Positions 24,901 through 34,858 of a DNA stretch of 64,000 nt are shown piece after piece. The stretch's first letter is position 1. Each line of letters starts with the position of its first letter. Both the position numbers and the translations under genes were made by a program. The notes beneath the pieces were generated by a model, which was not told where the DNA came from, did no database searches, and saw only the letters and a list, made by a program, of their open reading frames with translations. The stretch comes from Catenulispora sp. GP43 (GTDB taxonomy: Bacteria > Actinomycetota > Actinomycetes > Streptomycetales > Catenulisporaceae). The stretch covers positions 248,001 through 312,000 of the forward strand of contig NZ_JBGCCT010000007.1 of NCBI RefSeq assembly GCF_041260665.1. The letters run 5' to 3'.

Positions 24901-27669
24901 TCACCCGCGCCGCCGCCGCATCTCGATCCGCGACCGCGTGAACCCGGCGGCCCCGACCGCCGCCAGCACCGGCAGCGCCACGACCACCGCGCCGAGGTAC
25001 AGCCAGGGCGGCGCGAACTGCGTCTGCTGCGCGTTCAGCGTGTTGTTCGGATTCGCCGCGATCTGCTGGGCGCCGGCCTCGATGATCCCGATCGCCGGCA
25101 GCAGCCCGAACGCCACGCCCAGCACCGCCCCCAGCCCCGCGGTGACCGCGGCCTGCGAGCCGGCCAGCAGCCGCCGGACCCGGGGGCGCGCGCCGATCGC
25201 GGCCAGCGTCTCCAGGTCGGCCTGGGCGTCGGTGATGGCCAGACCGGTGGCCACCGCCGCCGCGCCAAGCATCACCACCCCGGCCACCGCCGCGAGGGCG
25301 AGCAGGCCCACCCACGTCTGGCTCTGGTAGCCGCGCTCGACGTAGAACCGCTGCTGGATTCCCGCCGCCCCGACGAGGTTGTCGGCGTGTTGCTCCTCCT
25401 GAGAGGTCGGCATGCGCGTGGTGTCGAACAGCAGGGCCATCGGCGTGAACGTGACCCCGAGCTTGCTCAACGTGCCCGGCGCCACCACGACCGACACGTC
25501 CCAGCGCGGGCTGTCCACGAACGCCGCGGGCAGCGTGGTTTTCGCGGTGGGCCCGGGGCACGTCTGCTGCTGTTGGCAGCTCGCGTTGACGGCGATCTCG
25601 ACGGTCGGCTTCGGCCCGCTGTCGGCCAGGTCGTACTTGTCGAAGACGACCGCGCCGCCCGCCGCCAGCGTCGCCTCGGCAGCCGGATCCGTACGGTCCA
25701 GCAGTACTCGCAGCAGCTCGGGGCCGCCTGACACCACCCGTGCGGCACCTGTATCGAACTGCTCCGACCCGCCGTGCGAGCTACAGCGCGGATCCTTGGC
25801 TATCGCCGCACCGTTCAGATTCTCCGGGCACATGTTCTCCGGTGTGCGGACCACGTCCGGTGTCGCGGGCTGCGTCTGGCCGTCCCCGTAGCCGACGCCC
25901 TGCAGGATCGCGGCCTGCCTGGTCGGCAGCACCGTGCTGATCTGCCCGAGCAGACGGTCGGCCGCCGCCGGGGTGACGCTGGTCGCGCCGCCGTCGAGCG
26001 AGGCCACGGCCTGCCCCGCGCGCAGCTGGCTGGTGTAGTAGTGCCGCTGCTGCGCGTCGTCGGAGTTGATGACCATGGCCACCGTCGTGGCCCCGGCCAC
26101 GGCGGCCATGATCGCGGCCACCGCCGGTGCGGTGCGGCCGCGGTTGCGGGCGCCGTCGCGCAGCGCCAGCCGGCCGGTCAGCGGGAGCAGCCGGGCCAGT
26201 CTGCCCGACCACGCCACCAGCACCGGCGTGCAGGCCACCAGGCCCAGCTCGGCCAGGAACACCCCGGCCGCGACGATGACCGCGTTGCCGTGGTGCCACG
26301 CCCCGAACAGGATTAGGGCCGTGCCCAGCAGCGCGCCGACCAGCCCGATCAGCGGCAGCTTCCACGGTGGGGCCGACTGTCCGCGCCGTCCGGTCAGCGC
26401 GACCAGGACGTCCTGGCGCGCGGTCGCGATGGCCGGGGCCACCGCCGCCGCCAGCCCGGTGAGGACGCCGACCGCCGCCGCGGCCAGCAGCTCCAGCGGC
26501 TTGAGCCGGAACCCGCCCAGCGCCTGCTGCGAGTAGTGCCCGAACCACGGCAGGACCGCCGCCGCGCCCGCGATGCCGGCCACCGTGCCGATCACGCCGC
26601 CGGCCGCGCCGAGGACCACGCCGTCGGCGAGCACGATCCGGCGCAGCCGCCGGCTGTCCGCGCCGGCCGCGCCGAGCAGGCCGAAGTCCCGGCGTCTGCG
26701 GCGCGCGCTCACGGCGAACGCCGGCCCGGCCAGCAGCACCACTTCCAGCAACACGATGGACAACGCGATCACGAGCACGGCCAGCGTCGACTTGTCACTG
26801 CCGCCGCTGAATCCGCCGTCGGGAAAGGCCGTGTAGTACGGGACCTGCGACCGGGGCGGCGGATCGGCCAGAAGCAGTTTGGAGGTCACGAGGAAGCCCT
26901 GCGCGTTCAGACGCTTTGTCAGATCCCAGCCGACGCCGCCGGACACCGCGATGGGGAAGGCCGTCTGGCCGGAGGACTTCTGCGAGGCCAGCACCCCGGG
27001 CTGGGCGAAAACGATGGTGTCGTAGGGATTCTGCCTGCTGTTGTATATCCCGGTCACGCGCATGGGCTTCGGCTGCGGGATCGTGCCGCTGTCGGACTCG
27101 GAGGGACGGACGGCGACGGTGTCGCCGACCCCCTTGTGCAGCTGCCCGGCCAGCGCGCTGCTCAGCGCGATCTCGTCGGCGGAGGCCGGCGCGGCGCCGG
27201 CGACCCGGTCGACGGTGCCGGCCAGCTTCGGATCAGCGAGGTCGGCGTCCTCCAGCTGCCCCCACGCCCGGCCCGAGTCGTTGACGATCTGCACCTGCGA
27301 TCCGTACAGCGACTCCGGCCGGCCGACGTGCGACCCGGCGGGCAGTAGCGCGGCCAGATCGGCCACGCTCGCCGGCCCCGTGCGCAGCGGCGGCGGGGTG
27401 TTCCCGGACGCGTCCTGTACCGGTCCGGACCTGTTCGAATCAGGGGTCTGGTACGTTGCGATGCCGACGTCGGTGACGAGGGCGTCGTAGCTGCCCATCT
27501 GCCAGACGGCCTTTTGTTCGGCCGTGATCTGCGAGCTGTGCCACAGTGTGTCGGCTGCTGAGGCGCCGGCGACCGGTAGTGCGAGCATCGCCACCACCAG
27601 GGCTGAGCGTTTCTTGTTTCGCCACGCCTCCCGGCGGGCCACCCGCAGTGCCAGTCCCCAGCTGCTCAT
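24901..27669 (-). CDS. ABC transporter permease (FtsX/MacB type)
   Basis: 922 residues. TM helix near residues 22-40, a large external domain, a TM core (LAVLVIALSIVLLEVVLLAG onward), a second external domain from about residue 555 (AQQRHYYTSQLRAGQ), and C-terminal helices (VGLLALAAVAGVVMLGAAAV). This is the double-FtsX layout of exporters whose ATPase is encoded separately. It works with the ATPase immediately upstream (4-bp ATGA overlap). Substrate unknown; antimicrobial peptide or lipoprotein efflux are typical. The PadR gene upstream suggests induction by a toxic compound. Confidence 0.92.
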   Translation of the reverse strand: MSSWGLALRVARREAWRNKKRSALVVAMLALPVAGASAADTLWHSSQITAEQKAVWQMGSYDALVTDVGIATYQTPDSNRSGPVQDASGNTPPPLRTGPASVADLAALLPAGSHVGRPESLYGSQVQIVNDSGRAWGQLEDADLADPKLAGTVDRVAGAAPASADEIALSSALAGQLHKGVGDTVAVRPSESDSGTIPQPKPMRVTGIYNSRQNPYDTIVFAQPGVLASQKSSGQTAFPIAVSGGVGWDLTKRLNAQGFLVTSKLLLADPPPRSQVPYYTAFPDGGFSGGSDKSTLAVLVIALSIVLLEVVLLAGPAFAVSARRRRRDFGLLGAAGADSRRLRRIVLADGVVLGAAGGVIGTVAGIAGAAAVLPWFGHYSQQALGGFRLKPLELLAAAAVGVLTGLAAAVAPAIATARQDVLVALTGRRGQSAPPWKLPLIGLVGALLGTALILFGAWHHGNAVIVAAGVFLAELGLVACTPVLVAWSGRLARLLPLTGRLALRDGARNRGRTAPAVAAIMAAVAGATTVAMVINSDDAQQRHYYTSQLRAGQAVASLDGGATSVTPAAADRLLGQISTVLPTRQAAILQGVGYGDGQTQPATPDVVRTPENMCPENLNGAAIAKDPRCSSHGGSEQFDTGAARVVSGGPELLRVLLDRTDPAAEATLAAGGAVVFDKYDLADSGPKPTVEIAVNASCQQQQTCPGPTAKTTLPAAFVDSPRWDVSVVVAPGTLSKLGVTFTPMALLFDTTRMPTSQEEQHADNLVGAAGIQQRFYVERGYQSQTWVGLLALAAVAGVVMLGAAAVATGLAITDAQADLETLAAIGARPRVRRLLAGSQAAVTAGLGAVLGVAFGLLPAIGIIEAGAQQIAANPNNTLNAQQTQFAPPWLYLGAVVVALPVLAAVGAAGFTRSRIEMRRRRG

Positions 27670-28400
27670 GCCTGGGCCTCGCCGCCGACCAGCAGGTCCT
27701 CAGGACGCTGCGATGGTGCGGATTCGTCGACGATGAGGCCGTCGCGGATGAACACGATGCGGTCGGCCCAGGCGGCGTGTCGGGCCTCGTGGGTGACCAG
27801 GACGCCGGCGGCGCCTTCGTCGCAGCGTTTGCGCAGTAGGCGCAGCACCGCCTCGCCGGTCTCGGTGTCCAACGCGCCGGTGGGTTCATCGGTGAGGATC
27901 AGGCGCCGCTGTCCGATCAGCGCCCTGGCGATGGCCACCCGCTGCTGTTGGCCACCGGACATCTCGTCGGGGAACCGGTCCGCCTCGGCCTGTAGCCCCA
28001 CTTCCCCCAGTGCGGTAAGGGCTTCCTGTCGTGCTTTGCGGGCTGGGATGCCGTCCAGTTCCCGGGGCAGGGCCACGTTTTCGGCGGCGGTCAGCGCTGG
28101 AATCAGGTTGTAGTCCTGGAAGACGTAGCCGACCGAGCGCCGCCGGATCGCGGCGAGCTGTGCCTTGGACTGGGAGGCCAGCGGTGTCTGCTCGACCAGT
28201 ATGTCGCCGCTGGAGGGGGTGTCCAGGCCGCCGGCCAGTGACAGCAGTGTGGACTTGCCTGAGCCGGACGGGCCCATCACCGCCACCAGTTCCCCGGCCT
28301 GCACGGTCAGGTCCACACCGCGTAGCGCGTGTACCTCGGCGGGGCCTTTGCCGTGGGTCCGGGTGACCTTGCGTAGTTCCAGAATCGCTGTGCTGCTCAT
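27666..28400 (-). CDS. ABC transporter ATP-binding protein (LolD/MacB-like)
   Basis: 244 residues with Walker A GPSGSGKST (residues about 40-48), signature MSGGQQQRVAIARAL, Walker B LILTDEPTGALD and the H-loop in VLVTHEARHAA. It powers the permease at 24901-27669. Start ATG at 28400 overlaps the PadR stop by 4 bp and is preceded by AAGGAGGGG, so all three genes form one operon. Confidence 0.95.
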   Translation of the reverse strand: MSSTAILELRKVTRTHGKGPAEVHALRGVDLTVQAGELVAVMGPSGSGKSTLLSLAGGLDTPSSGDILVEQTPLASQSKAQLAAIRRRSVGYVFQDYNLIPALTAAENVALPRELDGIPARKARQEALTALGEVGLQAEADRFPDEMSGGQQQRVAIARALIGQRRLILTDEPTGALDTETGEAVLRLLRKRCDEGAAGVLVTHEARHAAWADRIVFIRDGLIVDESAPSQRPEDLLVGGEAQA

Positions 28401-29026
28401 GTGGTTTTCCCCTCCTTGGTGGCATTAGCCGGTGCGCTGTCGCCGCGCCCGGCCCCGGTGCCGGTCTGATCTGCGGGCCCGGTGGCCCGGCCCTGCTGTG
28501 CGTGTCGCAGCACCCGGGCCTGGACGTGGTCCAGCCACCGGATCTCGGCTTCGCACTGGAAGATCATCGATTCCAGCACCAGCGCGGCGGCCAGTTCCCC
28601 GGCATCCAGCCGCGCCTTGACCCGCGTGTAGTCCTGCAACGCCGCCAGCGCGTGCTTGCGCTGACCGTGCACGATCGCGGCCACGTCGACCCCGGCCACC
28701 GTGACCGCCAGCGCCAGCTTCACCGCCAGCTCGTCCCGGGGCCGCTCGGCCCGCGTCACCGGCCGTGCGAACCAGGCGAACAGCTCGGCCCGGCCGGCCA
28801 CGGTGATGCGGTAGAAGACGTGGTTCGCGGCGTCCTGCCCGGCAGGCTCGACCAGACCGTCGCGCTCCAGACGGTTCAAGGTCGTGTACACCTGCCCGAT
28901 GTTCAACGGCCAGGTCGCCCCGGTGCGCTCCTCGAACTCGGCACGCAGCTGGTATCCGTAGCGGTCGCCGCCGGCCAGGACGGCCAGCAGGGAGTGTTTG
29001 ACGGACACGACATCACGTCCGTACAT
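28397..29026 (-). CDS. PadR family transcriptional regulator
   Basis: 209 residues. The winged helix is SVKHSLLAVLAGGDRYGYQLRAEFEERTG...IGQVYTTLNRLERDGLV (residues about 8-60), followed by the long helical PadR C-terminal dimerisation part and a disordered tail. The ATG at 29026 lies inside the proximal operator; the GTG at 29008 (start SVKHSLL) is an equally reasonable start. Likely represses its own operon with the ABC exporter and releases it on binding a hydrophobic ligand. Confidence 0.9.
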   Translation of the reverse strand: MYGRDVVSVKHSLLAVLAGGDRYGYQLRAEFEERTGATWPLNIGQVYTTLNRLERDGLVEPAGQDAANHVFYRITVAGRAELFAWFARPVTRAERPRDELAVKLALAVTVAGVDVAAIVHGQRKHALAALQDYTRVKARLDAGELAAALVLESMIFQCEAEIRWLDHVQARVLRHAQQGRATGPADQTGTGAGRGDSAPANATKEGKTT

Positions 29027-29069
29027 ACTCGGTATGGTTGCGGGTCACGGCTATATAGATACCCGGTAT
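29025..29069 (-). promoter_or_regulatory. PadR operator pair and promoter
   Basis: Two near-identical 11-bp palindromes, ATACTCGGTAT (29025-29035) and ATACCCGGTAT (29059-29069), centres 34 bp apart, flank a TATATAG (-10-like, leftward) at about 29051-29057. The match to ATAC...GTAT sites of PadR regulators and the position directly before the padR-type gene support autoregulation. Confidence 0.7.
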
Positions 29070-29115
29070 GCATGGGGAGGGCAAGTGGGCCGATGAGGGT
29101 CCGGCGACAGCCCGG

Positions 29116-30684
29116 CTAACCCCGCGCCCCCTGCTTCCCCTTGGCCTTGAGCATCAGCAGGTCCGCCTCCCGGAACGCCTCCGCCAGCCCCTGCCCCGCC
29201 AGCGCCGTCAGCCCCATCGTCAGCGACACCGGCGTGCCGGGCGCCAGATCGGCCCAGTCGTGGGCCGCGACCGCCGCGGTCAGCCGCGCGACCACCTCGG
29301 CCGACTCGGCCAGCGCCGTGCCCGGAAGCACGATCACGAACTCGTCGCCGCCGTAGCGCGCCAAGAAGTCTCCGGCGCGCAGCGTGCGCGACAGCACCGC
29401 CGCCACCTGTTGCAGCACCTCGTCGCCGACCAGGTGGCCGTGGACCGTGTTCACCTCTTTGAACCCGTCCAGGTCGGCGACGCCCAGCACTCCGGACCCG
29501 CCGCGCGCGGTCAGATCCGCGACGTAGCGTTCCAGATGCCGCCGGTTCGGCAGGCTGGTCAGGGGATCGGTCTGCGCCTCGTCGGCGTAGCGGCTGACGT
29601 TGCGGCGCAGTTCGTCGAAGTCCAGACGCGCGGTGATGCCGTCGACGAACAGGTCGTAGACCTGGTCGCTGGCGCGCGCCAACAGGTAGGTCACCTCCCG
29701 GTCGGCGGCGTGCGCGGCCGCGTGGTCGCCGCAGGCTATGTACGCCAGGGCCTTCAGCCGCGGCACCTCGGCGCGGCCCAGGCGGGTCTGCGCCGTCCGG
29801 GCGTCGCCGAGCAGATCGAGCGCGTGCTGTGGCCGGCCCTCCACGATGTGCAGCGCGGCGTCGCCGAGCCGGGACAGCTCGACGCTTTCCGGGAACTCCT
29901 GATGACGCAGGCGCAGCAAACGCCGTGGGTCTCCTTCGTAGCTCCCGCCCAGGACCGCGTACCGCGCCATCGCGTACCCCAGATAGGGGACCTCGATCGC
30001 GATCAGGTCCGAGGCGTTCAGCCGGTCGACCAGGTCGCCGAGCACCGCCTTGGCGGCACCGGTCTCGCCGCGCTGGTCCAGGAACACCGCCTGCCGGACG
30101 CGGATCTCCGGGTGCGCCGTGAGCCGGCGGTCCTCGGCGGTGCCGAACCGGGCTATGTCCTCGGCATGCCGCTGCGCCGCGACCGCGTGCCGGTGGAAGC
30201 CGATCAGCGAATAGGTGACGGCCATCGAGATCCAGGGCCGGACCGCGCGCCGGTCGGCGGTCGTGGCCTCCAGGGCCTGCGCGCCGCGCACCAGGTCGGT
30301 GATGCAGCGTTCCAGGGAGCCCCGGCGATAGGAGAAGAACGCCGCGACCGCGTGGAATTCCCCGACGTCGGCCGGCCGGGCGCCGTGCTCCTGGATCAGC
30401 GCCCAGGCCGCGTCGATGATCGGTGGGCAGTCCCGGAGCCGGTCCATGTTGAGCAGCGCCGACAGCTTGGCCAGCAGGACGCCCAGCACGTCCTGCGGAG
30501 CGGTGAGTCCGGCGAGCAGCCGGTCGGCCGTCTCCACGGCCTCGATCTGCCGGTTGGCCCAGTTCAGGCGGGCCACGGCCAGCCGGGGCTCGTCCTCCCC
30601 CGAAGAAAGGTCGCCCGAGGACAGGTCGCTCGAGGACAGGTCGTCCGAAGGCAGTTCGTCAGCGGGCAGGTCGTCAGCTCTCAT
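29116..30684 (-). CDS. GGDEF diguanylate cyclase with TPR-like sensor part
   Basis: 522 residues. The C-terminal GGDEF domain (about 365-520) has TDPLTSLPNRRHLERYV and an intact RYGGDEF active site, so it should make cyclic-di-GMP. No RxxD I-site is obvious five residues before GGDEF. Residues 40-360 are helical and TPR-like (ERCITDLVRGAQALEA, HALDLLGDARTAQTRL). The first 30 residues are an acidic Asp-Leu-Ser repeat encoded by near-repeats at 30597-30680. No TM helix, so cytoplasmic. In mycelial actinobacteria c-di-GMP controls development. Confidence 0.92.
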   Translation of the reverse strand: MRADDLPADELPSDDLSSSDLSSGDLSSGEDEPRLAVARLNWANRQIEAVETADRLLAGLTAPQDVLGVLLAKLSALLNMDRLRDCPPIIDAAWALIQEHGARPADVGEFHAVAAFFSYRRGSLERCITDLVRGAQALEATTADRRAVRPWISMAVTYSLIGFHRHAVAAQRHAEDIARFGTAEDRRLTAHPEIRVRQAVFLDQRGETGAAKAVLGDLVDRLNASDLIAIEVPYLGYAMARYAVLGGSYEGDPRRLLRLRHQEFPESVELSRLGDAALHIVEGRPQHALDLLGDARTAQTRLGRAEVPRLKALAYIACGDHAAAHAADREVTYLLARASDQVYDLFVDGITARLDFDELRRNVSRYADEAQTDPLTSLPNRRHLERYVADLTARGGSGVLGVADLDGFKEVNTVHGHLVGDEVLQQVAAVLSRTLRAGDFLARYGGDEFVIVLPGTALAESAEVVARLTAAVAAHDWADLAPGTPVSLTMGLTALAGQGLAEAFREADLLMLKAKGKQGARG

Positions 30685-30809
30685 CGCCCCCGCCCCCCGA
30701 CGATGATCAGGACCTGCACCTTCCCATCATCAAGGAGGGACCGCTGCGGCGCACTGCCCGAACCCGGTCCGACTCGCGTTCGGGCCGCCATCTGAGGGAC
30801 CCTGTAGGG

Positions 30810-33800
30810 GTGAACGCCCGGAGCGTGGAGCAGAACCAGCCGCCCCGGCGCCATCCTGTCGTGGGCGTGGCCACCGCACTGCTGGAGGCCGACGGCCGCA
30901 TCGTCCATTGGAGCGCTGCCGCCGAGGCGATGCTCGGCTATTCCGCCGCCGACGCCGAGGGGCGCTACGCGATCGACCTGCTGGCAGCCCCGGAGTACCG
31001 GGCCGACATCCTGACCATCTACGAGGGCATCCTGCGCGGCGAGGATTGGACCGGCGTCTTCCCGGTACGCCACAAGAACGGCAGCATCGCCGAGCTGGAG
31101 ATGCACACCTACCGCGTCGACGCCGGCAGCCCGCCGCCGATGGTGCTGGCCACCGCGGTGGACGTGCGCGCGGTCCGCTCGGTCGAGGCCGACCTGGCCG
31201 TGCTCGACAGCTTCTTCAGCCAGTCGCCGGTCGGGATGGCCGTCTACGACACCCGCATGCGCTTCGTCCAGGTCAACTCGGCCCTGGCGGCCACGCACGG
31301 GATCCCGGTCGCCGAACACCTCGGGCGCAAGGTCCGCGACGTGCTGCCCGGCGAGGAGGGCGCCCGGATCGAGGCGCAGATCCGGCAGGTGCTCGCCACC
31401 GGCGTGCCGATCGTCGACGCCCGCTGGGCGGGCCCGGCCGACGGCGACGCCGAACACGGCCAGGCCGTGCACGACCACACCTGGTCGGCCTGGTACTCCC
31501 GGCTCCAGGACGCCTCCGGGCACGTGTTCGGCGTCAGCTCCACCGTCATCGACGTCACCGAGCGTCACGCGGCCGAGGAGCAGGCCGTCCGGGCCCGGCG
31601 GCGGCTGGCGCTGCTGGCCGAGGCCAGCGCCGCCATCGGCGCCACGCTGGACGTCCGGCAGGCGGCCCGGGAACTGGTCAAGGCGATGGTCCCGGAGATC
31701 GCCGACGTGTGCGGCGTCCACGTCCTGGAACAACAGTCCCGGCACGGACCGGCCGCGATGCGGACCGAGCCGGATGCCTTCGTGGTGCGCCGGGTGGCCT
31801 TCGACGCGGACAGCGACGACTTCCCCTACGACGACGTGCCGATCGGGCAGCTGCAACGCCTGGACACGGACTCCCCGTACGCCGACGCCATGCGGCTGCG
31901 CCAGACCGTCGTGGTCGCCCCGTCGCAGATGCCCTCGATCATCGCCAAGCCGTCCGGCCGGCTGAGCACCTTCTACGCCCGCCAGGCCCAGACCGTGCGG
32001 GTGTCCCCGCTGGTGGCGCGCGGCGCCGTGCTCGGCTTCGTGTCCTACGCCCGCAGGGCCGAACGCGAGCCCTTCGACGACCAGGACATCACCCTCGGCG
32101 AGGAGCTGATCGCCCGGGCCGCCACCGCGTTCGACAACGCCCTGCTCTTCCAGAGCGAGCGCGAGACCGCCCTGGCCCGGCAGGAGACGCTGCGCCAGGC
32201 CAACGCGGCGCAGGGCCGGCTGGCGCTGCTCAACGACGCCAGCGTGCGCATCGGGACCACGCTGGACCTGCAGCGCACCGCCGAGGAACTCATCGAAGTG
32301 GTGCTGCCCCGCTTCGCCGACTTCGCGACCGTCGACCTGCTGGCCTCGGTGATGCGCGGCGACGAGCCGGGACTGCCGCCGCCGGGCGAGCCGGTGGTCG
32401 TGCAGGCCGTCGCCGTCGCCGAGTCGTTCCCCTCGGGACTGACAGAGGTCGCCGACGCCGTCGGGAAGACCTCCACCCGCGACGCGTCCAAGGGCTACGC
32501 CCGGAGCCTGCGCAGCGGACGCCCCATGGTCATCCCCATCGTCGACGAGGAATCGCTGGCCGCGCTCGCCACCTCCCCGGAACGCGTGGCCGGCGGACTG
32601 GCCGCCGGCATCCACTCCTACCTGATGGTGCCGCTGCTGGCCCGCGGCATCGTGCTCGGCGGCGCGGAGTTCATCCGCATGCAGGACCGCGAGCCCTTCG
32701 GCCGCGCCGACGTGGCGCTGGCCGAGGAACTGGCGGCGCGCGCGGCGCTGTGCATGGACAACGCGCGCCTGTATCGCAGGGAACGCAGAACCGCGCTGAC
32801 CTTGCAGCGCAGCCTGCTGCCGCAGAACGTGCACCACACGATCGGCATGGAGATCGCCCACCGCTATCTGCCGAGCAGCCGGGTCAGCGAGGTCGGCGGC
32901 GACTGGTTCGACGTGGTCCCGCTGTCCTGCGGCAGGGTCGCGCTGCTGGTCGGCGACGTGATGGGGCACGGTATCCGGGCCGCGGCCACCATGGGCCAGC
33001 TGCGCACGGTGGCCCGGACCCTGGCCACCTTGGACATGGAGCCCGAACAGGTGCTGACCCGCCTGGACGCGACCGCCGCCAGCAGCGGCGAGGACCAGTT
33101 CGCGACCTGCGTGTGCGCGGTCTACGACCCGGTGGAGCGCTCCGGCGTGATCGCCTCGGCCGGGCACCTCCCGCCGGTGATCGTGGCCCCCGACGGCACC
33201 ACCACCGTGCTCCACGTCCCGCCGGGCCCGCCGCTGGGCGTCGGCGGCGTCCCGTTCGAGAGCGTGGAGTTCGTGCTGCCCGAGCACAGCGTGATGGCGA
33301 TGTACACCGACGGTCTGGTCGAGCGCCGCGGCCGCGACCTCGACGAGGGCATCGGCCTGCTGCGCCAGGCCCTGGCTCAGCGCGGCCGGCCGCTGGAGGA
33401 GGCCTGCGACGCGGTGCTGGCCGCCCTGGTCCCCGGCGGCGCCGAGGACGACGTCGCGCTGATCATGGCCAGGACGGTGACCCTGACCGGCGACCGCGTC
33501 GCCACCCTGGCCCTGTCCGGCGACCGCCGCATGGCGGGCCAGGCCCGCATCTTCACCCGCGGCAAGCTCCGCGAGTGGGGCCTGTCCGGCCTCATCGACC
33601 TGGCCGAACTCCTGGTCAGCGAACTGGTGACGAACGCGCTCACGCACTCCGGCCGCCCCCGCCAGCTGCGGCTGTTCTGCGACCGCACGCTCACCGTCGA
33701 GGTCGCCGACTCCGATCCCCGCGCCCCGACCGTACGCGGGTTCACGGAGTACGAGGAGAGCGGACGCGGGATCCGGCTGGTGGACGAGCTGGCGCACCGG

Positions 33801-33881
33801 TGGGGGAGCAGGATCACGCGGCACGGGAAGGTGGTGTGGTTCGAGCTGGAGCTGCCGAGCGGGCCGCCGGTGGAGCGGTGA
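30810..33881 (+). CDS. PAS-GAF-PP2C phosphatase with C-terminal anti-sigma kinase domain
   Basis: 1023 residues from GTG 30810. Order: two PAS domains (about 15-125, ALLEADGRIVHWSAAAEAML; 130-255), two GAF domains (about 270-450 and 470-660), an SpoIIE-type PP2C phosphatase (about 685-880: EVGGDWFDVVPL, LLVGDVMGHGIRAA, MAMYTDGLVERRG, EDDVALI) and a HATPase of the RsbW type (about 900-1020: LLVSELVTNALTHSG, GRGIRLVDELAHRWG). It likely dephosphorylates an anti-anti-sigma factor in response to signals sensed by PAS/GAF. No TM helix. It could feed the sigma system at 43806-45149, which has no such partner nearby (inference). Confidence 0.93.
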   Translation: MNARSVEQNQPPRRHPVVGVATALLEADGRIVHWSAAAEAMLGYSAADAEGRYAIDLLAAPEYRADILTIYEGILRGEDWTGVFPVRHKNGSIAELEMHTYRVDAGSPPPMVLATAVDVRAVRSVEADLAVLDSFFSQSPVGMAVYDTRMRFVQVNSALAATHGIPVAEHLGRKVRDVLPGEEGARIEAQIRQVLATGVPIVDARWAGPADGDAEHGQAVHDHTWSAWYSRLQDASGHVFGVSSTVIDVTERHAAEEQAVRARRRLALLAEASAAIGATLDVRQAARELVKAMVPEIADVCGVHVLEQQSRHGPAAMRTEPDAFVVRRVAFDADSDDFPYDDVPIGQLQRLDTDSPYADAMRLRQTVVVAPSQMPSIIAKPSGRLSTFYARQAQTVRVSPLVARGAVLGFVSYARRAEREPFDDQDITLGEELIARAATAFDNALLFQSERETALARQETLRQANAAQGRLALLNDASVRIGTTLDLQRTAEELIEVVLPRFADFATVDLLASVMRGDEPGLPPPGEPVVVQAVAVAESFPSGLTEVADAVGKTSTRDASKGYARSLRSGRPMVIPIVDEESLAALATSPERVAGGLAAGIHSYLMVPLLARGIVLGGAEFIRMQDREPFGRADVALAEELAARAALCMDNARLYRRERRTALTLQRSLLPQNVHHTIGMEIAHRYLPSSRVSEVGGDWFDVVPLSCGRVALLVGDVMGHGIRAAATMGQLRTVARTLATLDMEPEQVLTRLDATAASSGEDQFATCVCAVYDPVERSGVIASAGHLPPVIVAPDGTTTVLHVPPGPPLGVGGVPFESVEFVLPEHSVMAMYTDGLVERRGRDLDEGIGLLRQALAQRGRPLEEACDAVLAALVPGGAEDDVALIMARTVTLTGDRVATLALSGDRRMAGQARIFTRGKLREWGLSGLIDLAELLVSELVTNALTHSGRPRQLRLFCDRTLTVEVADSDPRAPTVRGFTEYEESGRGIRLVDELAHRWGSRITRHGKVVWFELELPSGPPVER

Positions 33882-33893
33882 CGGGGGTGACCC

Positions 33894-34187
33894 CTACCGC
33901 CGGCCCCCGTTGGCCCGCATGCTCCGCTCCATGAACTCGACCGCGTCCTTCGCGTCCTTCAACCCCTGGCCGGTGGCCTCGCGGTAGGCCTTGATCGCCT
34001 GGATCTTCTTGCCCGCCAGGATCAGGGCGCTGACCTGTGCCTCAGTATTCGCCTGTGCTTCGGTTCGCCCCGGCACGGCCGTTGCCGGACCGTCGCCGTC
34101 CAGGCCGAGGTGCGCCAGCAGCCGGTCGAGCTTCTCCTCGATCGCCGCGAGCCGCATCTCCACTGTGATCTGGTCCCCGGAATCCAT
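33894..34187 (-). CDS. L7/L12 C-terminal-domain-like small protein
   Basis: 97 residues. A short N-terminal coiled segment (VEMRLAAIEEKLDRLLAHLG) and a C-terminal piece, VSALILAGKKIQAIKAYREATG and GLKDAKDAVE, that matches the ribosomal L12 C-terminal fold. It lacks the L12 dimerisation domain, so it is not the ribosomal protein. Such stand-alone domains are common in actinobacteria; function unknown. Confidence 0.82.
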   Translation of the reverse strand: MDSGDQITVEMRLAAIEEKLDRLLAHLGLDGDGPATAVPGRTEAQANTEAQVSALILAGKKIQAIKAYREATGQGLKDAKDAVEFMERSMRANGGRR

Positions 34188-34228
34188 ACCCCGACGCTAG
34201 CGCCTGCGGGCCGTTCGCGGGTAGCCGG

Positions 34229-34858
34229 TCAGAACCCGTGCTCGCGCTCCGCCCCGATCGTCGTGTCCGCACCGTGCCCGGTGTGCACGACCGTCTCGTC
34301 GGGCAGCGCGAACAGCTTGGCGCGGATCGAGTCCTCCAACGTCGGCCGGTCGCTGTACGAACGCCCCGTCGCCCCCGGCCCGCCCTGGAACAGGGTGTCG
34401 CCGGTGAACACGCACCCGAGGTCGGGCGCGTACAAGCAGACGGCGCCGGGCGCGTGCCCCGGCGTGTGCAGCACCTGCAGCGTGATGTCTCCGACAGTGA
34501 GCGTCTGACCGTCGCTCAGATCCGCGTCCCACAGGGTGGCTTCCGGGTCGTCGGGCCCGCCATGCGTGAGTTCCCACAGCGGGCGGTCGTCAGGGTGCAG
34601 CAGGATCGGGGCGCCGGTGCGCTCGCGCAGGGCCGGGGCGACGCGGACGTGGTCGTCGTGCGCGTGGGTGCACACGATGCCCAGCACCCGCCGTTCGCCG
34701 ACGACGGCGAGGATGCTCTCGACCGAGTGCGGGGCGTCGATGACCACGCACTCCGTCTCGTCGCCCACGACCCAGACGTTGTTGTCGACGTCGAAGGTCT
34801 GCCCGTCCAGGGAGAAGGTGCCCGAGGTGACGCCGTGGTCGACGCGGACCGCCGTCAC
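34229..34858 (-). CDS. MBL-fold hydrolase paired with mycothiol formaldehyde dehydrogenase
   Basis: 209 residues from GTG 34858, which overlaps the dehydrogenase stop (GTGA). It has the metal motif THAHDDH, a further His in HTPGHAPG, and Asp in FTGDTLF: the glyoxalase II-like metallo-beta-lactamase fold. In mycobacteria a similar gene follows mscR. It likely hydrolyses the S-formyl-mycothiol product or a related thioester, completing formaldehyde detoxification. Confidence 0.9.
   Translation of the reverse strand: MTAVRVDHGVTSGTFSLDGQTFDVDNNVWVVGDETECVVIDAPHSVESILAVVGERRVLGIVCTHAHDDHVRVAPALRERTGAPILLHPDDRPLWELTHGGPDDPEATLWDADLSDGQTLTVGDITLQVLHTPGHAPGAVCLYAPDLGCVFTGDTLFQGGPGATGRSYSDRPTLEDSIRAKLFALPDETVVHTGHGADTTIGAEREHGF

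Noticed and set aside
30681-33824. 1047-codon minus-strand frame opposite the PAS/GAF/PP2C gene
   Set aside because: Antisense shadow; the plus strand has consecutive recognisable signalling domains.
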